DNA from: Lethocerus indicus
Taxonomy: Eukaryota; Arthropoda; Insecta; Hemiptera; Belostomatidae
Length of the DNA stretch: 64,000 nt
Assembly: GCA_019843655.1 (NCBI GenBank)
Contig: JACDQD010000011.1
Span: 8,288,604 to 8,352,603, forward strand
Reading direction: 5' to 3'
Shown: positions 25,997 to 40,483 of the stretch, in pieces
How the letters are laid out: every line of letters begins with the position of its first letter
Position numbering within the stretch: position 1 is the first letter of the stretch
Notes under the pieces: generated by a model
Databases searched by the model: none
Seen by the model: only the letters and a program-made list of their open reading frames with translations
What the model was told of the DNA's origin: nothing
Translations under genes and position numbers: made by a program

Positions 25997-26759
25997 ATTA
26001 TGTTTCTCACTGTGAACTGCTTCGAACGCCCACCGTCATAATAATATCTGTTTTTATGATTTTACCGAACGTTATTTACCTGGATGTGGCGAATGTAAGC
26101 GGAGCTCCAAGCCGGGTGTATTCCGGCATCCTCTGTCCACGTCACCTCATCTGAAACATATAAATACATAAATAGGGAGGATACGTGCCATAAAAATGTA
26201 TACGAGGAGGAAAAATTGGCGATCAACCATTAATTATTATAAAATATGATTTTTTCATCCATTCAACTAAAATGATAACTTAGAGATTGGACTAGTGCAC
26301 GCCATGACATTTTGCTTTGTACGAAACAAGAATGTAAATATGATAAATATTCTCATTGCGCCATCAGAATCATGATCGATATTTCATTATAGCAATAATA
26401 CAATTCAGTATTCAAAACTGATAAAGCGATCAAATAAATTCCTGTTGGCAGAGGAATTAAATATAAATGCAGGCGGTTTCGCCCTTATCTGCATCAAAAA
26501 TTAAGTTCTGAACGTTTCATTAATCACCTTATTTCATTCCATCGGCTCCGTTAGATTCAAATGGCGTTTACATTATTCAAGATTAAACGAATCTCCTGAG
26601 ACTTTCATTTATGAAACAGTGGTAGGGGGGCCTTAGAGGTTTTTATGGGAAACGTGGAACTAATAAATATCAAACCGAAGCAATGAAATTCCTGCGAATA
26701 GCATTAAGCATAATAAAAGTCATCTTTTTATGTCAATTGAAATAATAATTATTATGCTT

Positions 26760-26834
26760 TCACAAAGTAGGGGGCCTCAAACACATTTTAAGATGTTCAG
26801 TGGGTCGTGTTTAGTAAAAGGTTAAGGACCACTG
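26760..26834 (-). mobile_element. hAT-like terminal sequence
   Basis: On the minus strand from 26834: CAGTGGTCCTTAACCTTTTA, then a GACCCACTGAACATCTTAAA block. This is the typical hAT end of the CAGTGGTTCTCAACC type. A CAGTGGTAGGGGGG string at 26617 could be a remnant of the other end, but the 8-bp flanks do not match. Confidence 0.45.
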
Positions 26835-29800
26835 GCCTAAAGGGCATCTTTTGTCAGATTTTTTATTTTCGATTTTGTCGGTATCCGGCCTTGAAAAATT
26901 CTTTTTTCTTATTATCCACAAAATGGCATCACACGGCCTACACTGTGTGAGATCATACCGGAGACGGGCATCTCTCTCTACTGTTACTTCGTTCCGGTTG
27001 GGGCGGAAACTCAAAGGCGCCGCGGCCGGGAAAACTCGAATTAGAAAGCCGGCCTTTAAAAGACCGGCCTTTGGCGCAGAAACCATTAGAGAGAGAAAGA
27101 GAGAGAGGGGTATCGCCGGCACTCTAGACCGGACACGATTTTCCACCCATTCCGAGACCTAGGTAAACGCAAGTTATACAGCGCCTACATGTTACTGTAC
27201 AAACAGAGGATTCCAATCTGATTCAAGGTTTGGATCGAGGTCTAAAAAAACGAAAGCACTCGTGGAAAGAATTCCAAGTAATAGAATAAGTACCGAGAAT
27301 TAGAAGCTGGGAAAAATTAAAATTTTTATTTTAAGGCTATTTTTGAGGCCCACATATCTGCTGGTACACCAGCAATAGTGTGGAGTGAAATTTTTAGTTG
27401 ATGGTATTCAAAAGAATAAGTTCTTGTGGTAGCCTATACATCGGGGAGTCATCGTAATCGTGACAACCTAGAAGTTTCTAAAAATCTATTAAAAATAAAC
27501 TGAATGGTTAGTATATACACTGGTTACAACTATAACTCATTTACGTGATATTATTTGACATTAAACTTGTTTTTCGTATCTGCAATATATATTGTGGTGG
27601 ACTTAGGCATGTGGGCCCTATTTCTAGTTTTGTTATAGGCTTACTAATGGTAAATAATGGTATACATTATGGTCCTGTAACAGATTGCATACACAGCTCA
27701 CTGTCACTGTGACGACGGAAGATCTCCTTGGACTGCAAGGAACCTTTTTTAAAATGTTCCCCGTTTAAAAATAACTAACCGGGAAACGACTAGCGAGTAC
27801 ATAAACACTCTGAGGTACGTCCCTCCGGCGTTCGGGAATCTCGAATATGAAGCTTGCGAACCGGTTGGAAAAAAGAAATTCGCCCGAAACGGGCGCAAAA
27901 CGAGTTATTAGAAAGTGGCGGGCAATCGAAGCGAGGACTAATCACCAGCCGGGGCAAGATGGACTGTACAGAGGGAGAGGAAAACTACCTAATGAAACCC
28001 GGTAGCGAAAGCGACGGCCTGAAAACGAAATTGATTCCCTTTCACGCGATAAACGACCGCTGAACAAAAAAAAATGATGTTTGTATCTGCAAATAACAGC
28101 CGTGTTATAACATTCAGCGAACTTCATATTCCGAACGTGCTTTCCGTTTGTAATAGTAATACGATTAAACGTGATTTACATTTCATTTTTTTTAATTGAA
28201 AACTGTCATTCAACTACTGCCTTGAACTATTGTTTACTATGGCAATAGGCGAACAATATCAGGTTGCATAAAACACGTTACCTTGGCTCCGTTACGATAA
28301 GGAAGCAGGAAATTCGGAAATTTAGAAATAACGTCATTGTTTTCTATCATTCTGTAGGGATACAAAATGCGAACCCGCACGTTATACAGTTGTCACATTA
28401 TTAAGTGCGTCGTACATCCAGAAAAACCCAATGTTGCTAGTAATTAATTAGTAACTAGCACTAATACAGGACTTGGCTACTTGGCAGTAACTACCGAGAG
28501 GATGCTTCGTAAATACTTCGACAAATTCTGTCGCTAATTAAAAATTATTCTGCGTATATATTAAGGGTTGAAAAAATCATCCCTTAGTTTTGAAAAAAGT
28601 CATCAAGTTTTTAATAATCCCTGATGTATGGGTATATCTCAATTCGGAATTGTGGTAACTGGGTGAGACCAGAGGGGTCCGGAAAAACCATTCGTTTATT
28701 AAAAAAGTTTCGGAACCGAATTATATAAGGTGGAGGATTTTCTATCCTGATAAAGTTGTGGGAAATTTTTTAATCGTTTATTTTCGTTAGATCGAGTTTT
28801 ATTACAGGCTAGGTGCAATTATAGACATTCCCTCTACTTGCCTTGCTGGTTTCGACTCGGTCCGTTGATTAGGAATTTGTTATTGATTGATCTCTCCCAA
28901 ATAGAGCATACACGACAGAAAAAGAAAACTCTCGTTATGTATTTTATTTTTTATGTTATTAACGTAGGATTTCGAATGCGTCGAGAATAAATGTATGCCT
29001 ACAGGTTAATTTTCAAACATTTAAGTCATTTGTTGACTCAATACCTTGCAATGTCTCATTTTCATAGATAGACATTATCGTACACAGGACGTTATATCCT
29101 ACTTTCGAGTATTTCGATATGAATTCCAAGCCCCGTTAAGTCGAAGCCCCGTAAATCGCGTGACGAGCCTAACAGGATTATGTCAATCACAGACTTTATC
29201 GTTGCGTCAGTTGTGCCGTCAATTCCGACGGTTTTATGCGTTTCTATTTAGGCCAATTTTCATCCCCGATAATACTTATCGGTAATCATTCCTGGTATTT
29301 CAATCAATTTTATTCGAATTATATAGCGAAGACCTTGAGACGTTTTTCTTAAAAAAACAAAAAATACAACTGTCATAGAATACTTTGCCAATTAAGGGAC
29401 GCAGCTGTTTTCGGTACAGAAAGTGGTACTGAGGAGGTCGGTGAAATGATTATCTATTTCGGTAAACTTGTTACCCACAATCGCATTTCACTTCTGCCCA
29501 ATTTGAACGAATGAAATCGAGAAAACCTGATAGAACTGTTCATGAATTATGCACGTACTTTAATTTTCTTTCAGCTCACTCAGGACCTCTCCACCGTTCT
29601 AAACCAATCTTAATGACAATGGTCGAAACTATGTTGGCGCAGTATGTGTCTTTACACTACATGCGACTGCAGGAAACCTTAGTATTACTCTCTAATTCTC
29701 ATCTTTTATCCTATAAAAACTCAAATGGGATTCAAATGCCCACGGCTTTCTTTCAGCGGGACTTCACTCCGTTAAGGAGTTAAAACATCCGGGGGTTTTT

Positions 29801-32800
29801 CATCCGCAATGAGTCCTAGCCATATATAGAAACAAGGCGTACTAAAATTATAGTTATTTCAACGTGTGGCCTGGAAGTTGTCGAAGGAGGAAGTAACACT
29901 AACACCCGAGGCTCTTTGGACAAAGCGGTGGAACAAATGCCCATTCGCAAAGCCGTTACGTAACCGCAGCCTCCGTCGACGGGGAAGGCCCTGCGTTGAA
30001 GGTATTTAAGAAAAAGAGAAAATGAATCCTCCAGATAACTATTTTCCTCTCGCCGACTGTAAATTTTGTTTTTCCTTCGAGGAAATTAAAAATCCATCCC
30101 AAGTCTGGTCGCCGAACAAAAAGTAACCGACGAGCCATAAACACAGGAATTACGATAACCAGGAACAGGCAGATAACCCCTCTCGCCTTATAACATAACT
30201 TATTATCCGCGAAAACTAACGACTTCCTTTCATCGCATCGGCTTGGAAAAAGTCGGTAGGATTTATTGCCATAAATCACAGTGATCAGAGCCAATTTACT
30301 GGCGGTGGACCGGCCCGCGTGATATTTCCGAAGCCGTTTTCAATACCCCGTGAAAACGCCTCAATTAGTCTATGGCTTCTAATAATTTTACTTCTAGTGC
30401 AATATACTGGATTTTATCAGGTGCTCTCGTGTAATCACTTGAGATTTGAACTTATAACTTGACAATAGTTCAAGGTAGTTTGGACAACCGCTGCCATCTA
30501 AAAGCGAAGTTAAAGGCCGCTTAAATACAAGACGCTTAAGTTCCGGAAAAAGGAGTAGCGCTTCGAGTGATGGTACAGGAATGATTTTTCAATAAATTAT
30601 TAAAATCAAGATAAAAAATTAACTAATAAGTAGTAACAATAAACTACGGAAGGTTTTAACCGGTTTTAGTTACTGTTTCAACACTAACAAAAGGTGGGTT
30701 CATTACAGGCCCATTGTTAAAGACGTTACTGTCACTTGTTTCCGTTTAAATCGTGGCCCTTAAAAGTGATGATCCGTAAATCGTGGTAGGATCTTGCCCA
30801 CCAGTCTCCCTTTCACCTCAAGAACAGCCAATCGACTTAAGAAACAGATGAACTTTGTACACTTTTTCAGTTCATTCCCTTCTCAAGGTGGAATTTGTGA
30901 AAGGTTTGCTCTCAAAACTGCCGGGCGACTGGTTAGATTCTGTACTAATTTGCTCTTCTTCATCGTCGGTTCATTTTTGTCGTCGATTCCTCCCCGCTTT
31001 CTTCATGACTTAATAGTCATGAATTACAAGTAATTTAGCAAAACACCATTGTAATGGACGTGATGAATTCCTTTAGGAAATACATAATTGGCTATGGTGG
31101 CAATAATAAAGTAACGATCCAGCCCACGAAATTGTTAAATTCTGTTTTTCGTAGGTCGAATATACGAGTTTAAAACAAATGCGATCGGCTACGACCGAGG
31201 ACCGAGGTTTTTGCGTTTATTCCTGGTTAAGATTTACTGTTGCAGTGGAGAGTCAGAGGCGGAACGTTGATCAATAGATTCAATGCCATACTACCATACA
31301 GAAACCAGTCTAAGTTTTAGTTTTCGACTAAATCTAACTTATACTGACTTATAATCAGTTTAGCAGTTCAAAATCTAAAAATTATTAATCTCTCGTATTT
31401 CATCTTTGGACAAAGTAGTACCAGTACTGTAGGATGCTTCATTCGGCAACCTCATGCCTAAAGTAAGTTTTTACTTTCTAAAGCGTGTCCTACTGAGGAT
31501 GGTGAGTAAGCGCCGGAAAAGGCCAATCAATCAACGCCGACGATATTTTACGGTTCGGAACGAAGTGAAACCTTTCCACACGACTATATATATGAAGCTG
31601 CACGCAGAAAAAGACGCAGCTCAATTCCTAGGGAAGTCTTACAATACCTAGTTTTCATTCTTCGACGGTTACACCCGCGTAAAAACCTTCCTGCTCGTTA
31701 TTAATAGGTGAGGGCGGGGGCGGGGTAGATTTCATGCATTTTAATAAGGCGTAACGTAATCGAAGCGCGTAAAATGTACAAGAAGTGGATAACCTGCACC
31801 AAGACGGAAACGGAAAGCGCCTAAGTTATTCAACATATCGTGGCCGGCCTCAATCAATATAAAGACCCACAACTGCAGTCGGTAATTGCCATACCCAAAC
31901 GTAAAAAAATTATTCTATTTTAAACTTATATAAAACTAAATATACGTCAATAAAACAATTAAATTACTATTGTGGGTCTGACTCACGTCGACACGGGAAG
32001 TCTGCGTTTTGCATACATTTTCTGTTAGAGCTCGAAGGCAGTATCCATACTGCGAGAAATTGCCGCTTGCGCAAAAATAATTAAATAAATTTAATTTATA
32101 AAAAAAAATATAACGCGGCCATATCGGAGTTTCGCACGGTCCCGTTTCGCCGACGTCCGGTCCAATTTCGAAGCACGGAATTCCGTATTAAAAAAATTAT
32201 CGATCAATCGGCCAATTAAGCTCCCCGACCGTATTGAATGTTAGTTGCGCAATATTCATGAAAATTCCGTCCGAAGAACGTTCCGTACACTGAAAGCGGG
32301 TCGGTATACTGACGGAAATACGGTCGGCCGGGAAAACTTTCGATGACGCGCGGGAAGGAATTATAAAACTGGAGTTTATTAAAAGAATCCCGCCCCCACG
32401 TTCGGGATTCTGAATTAAACTGGGATCCGCTGTTTTCCAATTCAAATTTCCGAGCAGCGGATCCTCCCTCCGAGTGGAGGAGGACACCCTTCGTTTCAGA
32501 CTGCGCGACTTATGAAAATAACGTCAAATAATATTCTGAAGAGACCACATATCAAGCGCTGAAATGGAAATGTGCGAAGCGTTTATAATTAAAAAACAAA
32601 CAGAAGTATTCATGTACCGCATATTTTATTTTTATCTGTCTTATCAGTCAGCTCGCTCGTTAGACACTAATTGTAGTGAGATAACTCGGTCAACACTATC
32701 ACTACACTGTTAACCGAGTGTTAACTATACCAATAACTAAAATATATAATGCTATCAGTTATAGCGCAGCCTCAAAGGTATGTGGGAGTGGGGACGTATT

Positions 32801-34754
32801 CACGCTACGTCTACTGAAGATAATAGACGGGGGGCTACCCGTACATCACGAAAAAATATTTTTCCTCCGAAAAACCAGTTATACTTCATTCCGAACAACG
32901 TTGTTTATGACAGTATTGCGATGTTTGAACTTTTCTATCACCCTTTAGTTCTACATCTTGTTAGGGCTAAGTATAAGTGACGGCCGCTCGCATACATATT
33001 ACAGATGTATGTATTTAAGCATATAGGATAGATTTGAAACTAAGTACCGTGTAGGTTCGAACCAGTTTTTGTATTCATAATGAGTGGATCCCAATAAATC
33101 CTTATCGTAAAGTTGGTCTACTTTTTTGGGGCTCTTACAGCCGAGGCTGGCGAGGGAGGACGGCAATGGTATTTATACGGGCTGTAAAGGTCTCTCAAGT
33201 CCCTGTGACCTTTTTGGTTTTGCAATTATTATAATGCCGACACACACCACCCCCCTCCAACCATCAACGTTCGGAATTTGAAACCGATCTCGAATGTTCA
33301 ATTATTACAAGTTACCAAAGCATGAGTTTCATTCATTCGACCTCGATTTTGCTACCGATTTGATTTTAATGACTTAACCGCAGTACAAAGCGAGCGTGTA
33401 CCCCCGCTTTCCTCCGACCGGAGTCTAGATTGGTGTTAGGGGGAGTTCAAATCCAATTTCATATTTGAATAGACTTCATTTTAAAGCCCGCCGACTCTAT
33501 GTAAAAACGAAATTGTGTGAGCGCTGACTGTTACATACCGTTGTAATTCTACAAATTTTACACAACATATTCAAACGTTCAACTTAAACGTGTTCCTCAA
33601 GTTCGAATATGCTACCGAAATTGAGAGAAATATTTTTGGATGCGGAGCCAACGAGAGGAGGACAATGCTCAGTGGGTGGATTTTTTTGTGGGGCCGATCT
33701 GAAGTGAGACCCACCCAAGCACGTGTGGCGACCCAGCCAACACAATACACAACTGACCTGGCTTTGACCGGAACAACGGCGTGGGGCCTTAAAAGATATT
33801 TTTCCTACAAAATTCTAGAGAAATCAAACGAAAAACAGTACGAGTTGCGAATCATTATATTTCAACTTCTCGCCATCTTCGGTAGTGTTGGTTATAGAGG
33901 GAAACACAGTCATGTCCGCACATCAGCATCCAAGATGAGAAAATAAAATTAAACAATCAGTTCTGTAAAAAATTAATCCTGCTGGTTTAGCTTATATTTC
34001 CGCTGGAGATTTACAGGCGAGTTGGCCGCGCTCAACAACGTTGCAAGACACCACCAGAAACAATTCTTGGTTTGCCATTGTTCTTCCGACAACGCTAATT
34101 GTTGCGTGGAAAATACCCTTTTGCTGACAGACAGTTATATAACCTGAAGACAATATCGGCTTCCTGTGAAACTGTCACAATTACAGTGGAATCGTCCTAT
34201 TCAAGTGCCGAGGTGGCCTCCAGAACGGGAATTAAAATTTGTCCGTCTCCTATTCGGGAGCAATTAAAATATACACGACCCGGAAAAGGCGCATAAATCG
34301 TCCCGGAATCGGGAAAGGCCTCGCGTGTCCCCCGATAATGAAACTTTTCGTTGGCCGACGGCAAGCAGGGCTAGGGCGAGGGCCCTGCCTAGGCGGTCGC
34401 TCGCTCAATAAATAACCCGGTAAAATAACTCGGCCCCCACCTGTAAAAACCATCGGGCCGATGAAAATATATACGCCGCCCGGGGCCAGATTTTGTGCCA
34501 TCCCCAACCCCCGTTTATATCCAACGGTTAGCATATTACATGACTCGCGAGTAGCATCCAAAAACAAAAGCCTGTTAAGGGAGTTAAATACACTGATGTC
34601 TTGTATTCAAATTTGAAAATTCACCCCTCTCCGCAGAACGATTTAGAACCTTCACTATGAACAGACCAACATCTAACAAACCTTCGGCAAAGGTGATAAA
34701 GTTTGAGGTGTCCGCCGGGCGATAACCGGGTATAATTTGCGCGGATATCAGGCG
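26835..34754. other. intergenic, no gene recognised
   Basis: Nearly 8 kb with only chance open frames under about 120 codons. A segment at 33640-33900 holds faint echoes of the foldback repeat (CTCGCCATCTTCGGTAGTG). Confidence 0.5.
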
Positions 34755-34823
34755 ACACGCTTGTTTGGTCCTAGGCCAGAGACCGGGTTTTGGCTCCCCG
34801 CCACCGTCAGTAACATTAGTGAC
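34755..34823. repeat. old copy of foldback repeat arm
   Basis: CACGCTTGTTTGGTCCTAGG, GAGACCGGGTTTTGGCT and CCGCCACCGTCAGTAACATT, ending AGTGAC, align in order with the left arm of the family. Confidence 0.5.
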
Positions 34824-37800
34824 ATGGCGCAGCCACTCGAGGTAATAACCGTGCGGCGGTGGTGGCAACCCTTCCTGGTGGGGGGGGCTCCATCGACAGC
34901 CGAATGCTACTACCAAGCCGGAACAAACATATAGTTTTATCTACTTTATCCTTATTGGAATTTTAACTAATTGCTCTAAATATTCTAAGTTACTGATAAG
35001 CAATTAGCTTATATGTTAAGTACGCTGAAATTTCTCCTAACAGACATGATAAATTTCTCACAATTTTCCTTTCAACCCAAGTTCCGTCTGGACCTGAAGG
35101 TCAATGATTTTCCACATACAACACAACAAAACTTGGCAAGATCAGAGTAAATGAGCGGTATTTTATATTCCTGTCTATTTTTTTAATAGTTTACAGTTAA
35201 TTGAAAATCTGAGATCTGGCCTTTTCACTAGATTTTTACCTCATATAGCCTGCTACATAGTGTAGTAGTGAAAGTTTAATGAAGGACATACAATTTATTA
35301 TTAAAATTTATTCCATACAAGATTTTCTCCCATTAATCTACACTGATAAATTAAATTACAATTCGACCGAAAGGACAGTGTCAATTTTCTCAAGGCACTG
35401 AATCCCAACAAAAGAACCAAGAATTGTGAGGCTGGAGTAACAGCGACAGCGTGTTTCCGCCATGCAATCCAAGGATGCATGCCAGGATATTCTAGTATTA
35501 AACTGTATGATTAAACGCCACAGAAATACGACTAAAAATAAATTAATAACCAACACTATTCGGACCTTGAATTCTTCGTTAGGCCGGTGTTCGCAAAAGA
35601 AAGCTGCCCTAACGGCAAATCTCAACTCGAGAGATTTAAATTTGTACGCCTGTCGCATAAAAGCGTTCTCCAAAGTGCAATAGGGCAGAAGGCAGGAGCT
35701 CGGAATAGGGCGGAAGAGTCCGGGCTACGACAATAAAAAGACCGTGCAGTTCCAAAATTTAAAAAACCTTTTTTTGAGTTTCCAACCTAACTCCTTAGTC
35801 AGTCTCACAAGGTTTTAAAGCAACACAATACGCGTATATTACAGTTTCAACATGCCCCGCAAACGCGGGCAGGTAATGCCGACATGGGCACAGCGAGACT
35901 GTCAGCGAGCTAAGTGGACCGAACGCATCGCAAGCTGCAAGCCTGCGGCTAGTCCTCTATTTACAAATGAAAATTCCGATATGAAACATTTTCACAAACA
36001 TGTTTTCCGGCCGTGGTCACGTCCTCAACTGCTTGATGCCCGTGTCCTGCAAATCCAATCGCATTGTAGCCCCCACAAAGGAGTTTCGAATGCTAGCCTT
36101 GAGGAAACGCCGGGGAGCGTCGTTTATTTATTGAGCCGGGGACTATTTAATGAACTTTACAATCCGGCGACGACATCGTCAGTTGCGTTACGTCAATAAT
36201 GACGTGCAGGATCTCAGGGCGACAGAGATGTCTGTTTACCAACGGAATGTTACTGCCTCCGTATCCTCGAAATTATTGTAGTTGACTAGTAAAAAAAAAT
36301 GATGTTACGAAATCTGGTCATGAAATGTACAATTCACAAACATGAAAATAGTACAATTGCATTAGTGCAGGCCGCGCTACAGCAAATTAAGCCGTTTAAG
36401 GCATTTGAGAAGGTCTTTTATTTCATTTAATAAAATGGAAATGAAGCAGGAGTCGGGAAAAGTTTAGACACTACTCTCTCAGATCCGAGTGTATTTATGC
36501 AATTCAGTTCTAATTATAGCTGTGTCTAATTATAGCTATTACAGACAATTCGAGGTAGTTTTATAGGCATACTTCGATTAATTAACATAACCGAAATTTA
36601 GAATTTGGAAACTAGAAATAAATTCTCACAAAGTTTCGTTAAGACTTCTCTACCGATTTAAACTACTGTATCTCTGTATACCATTTTCGGCTCTCGCCAT
36701 GGTAACTTGCATTCGTTTAGTTAATAGTGAGCTACGTACTTCACCTAAAAAGCGCTCTAAAAATGCGACAGTTGTCGAACTTTATTTGTGAGATGTTGTG
36801 TGTGTTATTATTACCGGCATGACAACCATCAAAATCTGAGATTAATTAACGCTACGCCCGGTCATTGCTGATGAATGATAAATAAAAAAAATTCCGACTT
36901 TAAAATTTCACAAATGACGAAGTGTCCTTATCCATTAAATGATGCCGACTGAGCATCCATTCCCCCAGACTATCCAGCTTGCGTCGAACATTAATTTCCG
37001 AAATTAACCCATGATAAATGAACCAATAAGCGAACACAAGTCGTAATTACGACCTGTACAGATCAAGTTGATAAACTGCTGCGATTCCGGGCACAAGGTC
37101 AAATATTACAAATATTCCCGCATTCGCCTATCCGCAGAAAAGATCTTACTACCTTTAGGTTAAACCGTTTTTAATGTGAAAAAAAACGTTATGCGGCAAC
37201 CGGAGGGAAACTCCTGGGGATACATGCAACGGAAATTCGTTAAGTTAAGGAAATAATCTTCGTTTAGAGGCGAAAAGGTTTGATGGAGGTAAGAAAAAGA
37301 TTTTAGTCTTTCCACCGTACAGGTCGAAACCATCTCCCGATAGACAAACTCGTAACAAAAAAATACCCCTAATTTCCATTTAACCGTGGACAGATTACAC
37401 TTGCTCCAATAATAATGGAGATAATGTAAATCCGATCTACTAAATAATATCTGGTCGATAGAACGCGTTGAATCTGTAAATTATATCAGTAAATTATAAT
37501 ATTCATAAATTATGATTGGCCTTATCGCCGCCCTATCGGTACCGAGTAAAACGAAAAGCTTTCGCTTCGTCTACAGGATTTTTCGAACCGTTGTTATTAA
37601 TTCCAGCAGTCTCAGATTCTTATCTCCTATATTGGGGTTGCATAAATTATGTATTAAATAATGTATTTGAGCCCTTCTCTATTACTTCAGTTTAGCGTTT
37701 TTAGCCCTCCACCACCTTCAGCAGCGCAGTAGCATAATTAATTGCGGTATATATAATATGGATTAAGAGACATTTCAAATCTGACGAGTTTACTGGGGCT

Positions 37801-40312
37801 ATTAGAGCAGCTTTCGTAATCAATTCAAATTTGTAGTTGATTCGGTCTACTACCATCGATATTTAAACTGGCAACGGCTCTAAGCTACATATATATAGTT
37901 ATCGGGTCATGTTGATATTTGGATATCTGGTCTTTCTATTTTCATATGGCGCAATATAATTAGAGGTGCTATGTTAAGCTCTTAGAATATTGGAATGTAT
38001 TCTTGTCTGGTTTTTTCGTTCGGGACGTTTACGAGCTCTCTCTCTCTCTCTGCGAATGAGCTTTCTCCTTCGCCCCATGCATCACCGGGGTAGCCTTTCG
38101 CGCTGTTCATGGGAGGGGACCCATTCCGGGCCCTCTATCCCATTGAGCTATTCCGCACCACAATCGCCAGCGACTTCAATCTTTCCCTATTCCGTACAGA
38201 CTCGCACTAAACAGGTATCGGGAATGGCAACTAATTGTTACAGGACAAACTACCCAAACAGTTCTCTCGCAATCGTAGTTCACTCATCCCATTCTGTTCG
38301 GTGTGTCCCGGCCTTTAATTTTACGGCCTCCATTAATTCAGAGACGTAATCCATCAATTCTGAGCCACCTTCTGGGAACCTATGGTGCTATTAAAATGGT
38401 CGAATTTTCGCTTGAATTAAAGAACTGAAAAAAATATGTATTTGCATATATATTTTAACGTGCAGCGACGGGTTGACGGCTGTCGAGAGGGGTTATTATT
38501 TCATTCTATTATTAACGCAACTCTACTGATAAGTAGGAGATGTGGAAACCGGTCTCGCTTCGGATACTCGCCTATCTTCTGTAACTGTTGTCGCGGTTAC
38601 TCATTTTTCATTCCGCTCACTTTTGTTACATTGAGTTGTCAGAGTAATTCCGTTGCAGAAAGAAAACTGTTTCAATTGAAACGCCATTTTCCAGTTTTCC
38701 CACAGTCGTTAAGAAATTTTCCAGCGCCGGTCTCACTCCAAATCGCCCGTTGCTCTATACCTCAGTCTCAACCTCAGGTAAATTTTTCTACTGTTCCATA
38801 ATAAAAAAGAAAATTAAACCTAATTTTCATACTATTACATCTCTTCAGGGCAGCAACATTTCGTAGGCGGCTGGTTCATCGAATTCTGACAATGAAAAAT
38901 AAATATTAAATATGAATTCCTAAAAATGAAAAAACTGGGTTCTTTGAACAGTACGATATCTGTTAATGAAAAACCTAATTATTATAATATTTCTGTGCTG
39001 ATGTTACTTAAGAGTACAAGATCTCCATATCAAATTAAAGAGCGGGAAGTTGTACACGCTTAATGTTGTTTACTTCGTAATTTTGAAGTCTGTAGCCAAT
39101 CTATTTCCTTTTATAGATTGTCTTATTTAATTTTGCGTTATATTTTTTATAACGCATAAATTACGAAATAGATAGGACTATACACGCTAGTAGAAAATTT
39201 ATATTTTTTCGGTATGGTGCCGTAATGAATATTGTTAACATAGTTGAAATATTTTTATTATAAAATCGTAATAGTTGTCACGATATCTTCAATTAATCTT
39301 GTAAGGACATAACTGATAATTCACTTCACTGTATTCCTAAATAAAATACAATGAAATTAAATTTAGAAAGCCGAGGGGGGAATTGAAACTACCATTATTA
39401 GTGCGATTTTCAGACAAGGTGTTTCGGCTCTTCGCCATCGTCAGTTGCACTCCGTCGGTAATGCGGTGAGGCCCTTGAGCTGTCGCCGCGCTTTTCCGTA
39501 GTAGAGCTGTCAGTTCTTTAAAAAGATTTAAGTTTTTCTCGCTCATTTTGGTGACAAAGCCCCGACTTGTAATAAGGGACGGAGTGAGGCGAAAAGCAGA
39601 TCCATTTCGCGGAAATAGAAAGCGAAATTATTTAAACTATGTATATTGACACTTGTACTGTATAAAATCTAGATGCTTCCATAACTCAAGACTGTACTTA
39701 CAGTTTCAAAAACTGAAATATTTAATCGGACAGCCGTTTCGGCGAGACGTCTCGGATTTGGGCTCCGGTCGGGTTACGTGTTTGCGGTGGTGAAAATGCG
39801 AAAAAGAATTTTTTCCTCCGAACTCAAAATGGAAACTCTGTACGAGAGCGCGGCGTAAAACGAACGTAAAAACCCGAAAACAGGTGACGACATGCACCCT
39901 ACAACGCCTAGTTTGATACTGAACGCGTTGCCAGGGCACTGCGTATACCAAACCTCCCCACCCCCCTTCAACCTCAACAGAATACAGAGGTGGGGATTTT
40001 TCTTTTGTCCCGTCAGCATTTAGTCCCAAATTTTAACATCCGAAATAAATATAAATTTTTATCTTCAAATCTTGAAATTCAATTTATAAACTACCGTTTC
40101 CATCTTACCCAACCATTATATTCAAACAACAATCATTTGGACATAAACATTTTTCGGATAACGTATTCAACTATTTACAATTGACTGATAAAATGGAAAT
40201 TGTAATTTAAATGTTTTTAATATAAATGACATCAAGTTCAAACGTGGTAACGGGGTTCGAAAAGAACAAAACGAAAGCAGAATGCTTCATTGATAGCGGA
40301 CGTGTTTATTAA
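34824..40312. other. intergenic, no gene recognised
   Basis: No convincing gene. Short faint matches to the foldback arm occur near 37693 and 39412. A small tandem duplication TCTAATTATAGCTGTG / TCTAATTATAGCTATT lies near 36512-36540. Confidence 0.5.
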
Positions 40313-40480
40313 GCAATTCACAGTTTTGCCAGTGATGGCAACAATGAGAGTGAAGATTACAAATCTGATGATATACTAAAACCAACATCTACCTCCAATG
40401 GACCTACTAATTTTGGTCAATGCAGAATAACATTAAAAATGAAACATTTCTTAAATTTTTTTATACTGAAATATTTTCCC
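40313..40480 (+). other. exon-like acidic open segment, unassigned
   Basis: A 56-codon frame between TAA (40310-40312) and TAG (40481-40483). After a possible acceptor ending at 40323 (AATTCACAG) it reads FASDGNNESEDYKSDDILK, then PTSTSNGPTNFGQCRITLK. The composition (acidic, Ser/Thr-rich) looks more protein-like than the surrounding chance frames. It has no start codon near its beginning and no obvious donor. I do not recognise it. It could be an isolated exon, a decayed gene copy or chance. Confidence 0.25.
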
Positions 40481-40483
40481 TAG

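Noticed and set aside
35852..36199. 115-codon frame with a Met start and basic N-terminus
   Set aside because: No domain, no splice-compatible neighbours, and composition no different from other chance frames nearby.
37990..38801. Two ~120-codon plus-strand frames
   Set aside because: Ser/Arg-rich translations partly from a (CT)n stretch; no similarity I recognise and no shared gene structure.
1..40300. Search for operons, CRISPR arrays, phage or bacterial systems
   Set aside because: No evenly spaced direct repeats, no ribosome-binding-site-led gene chains; the DNA is eukaryotic intergenic in character.
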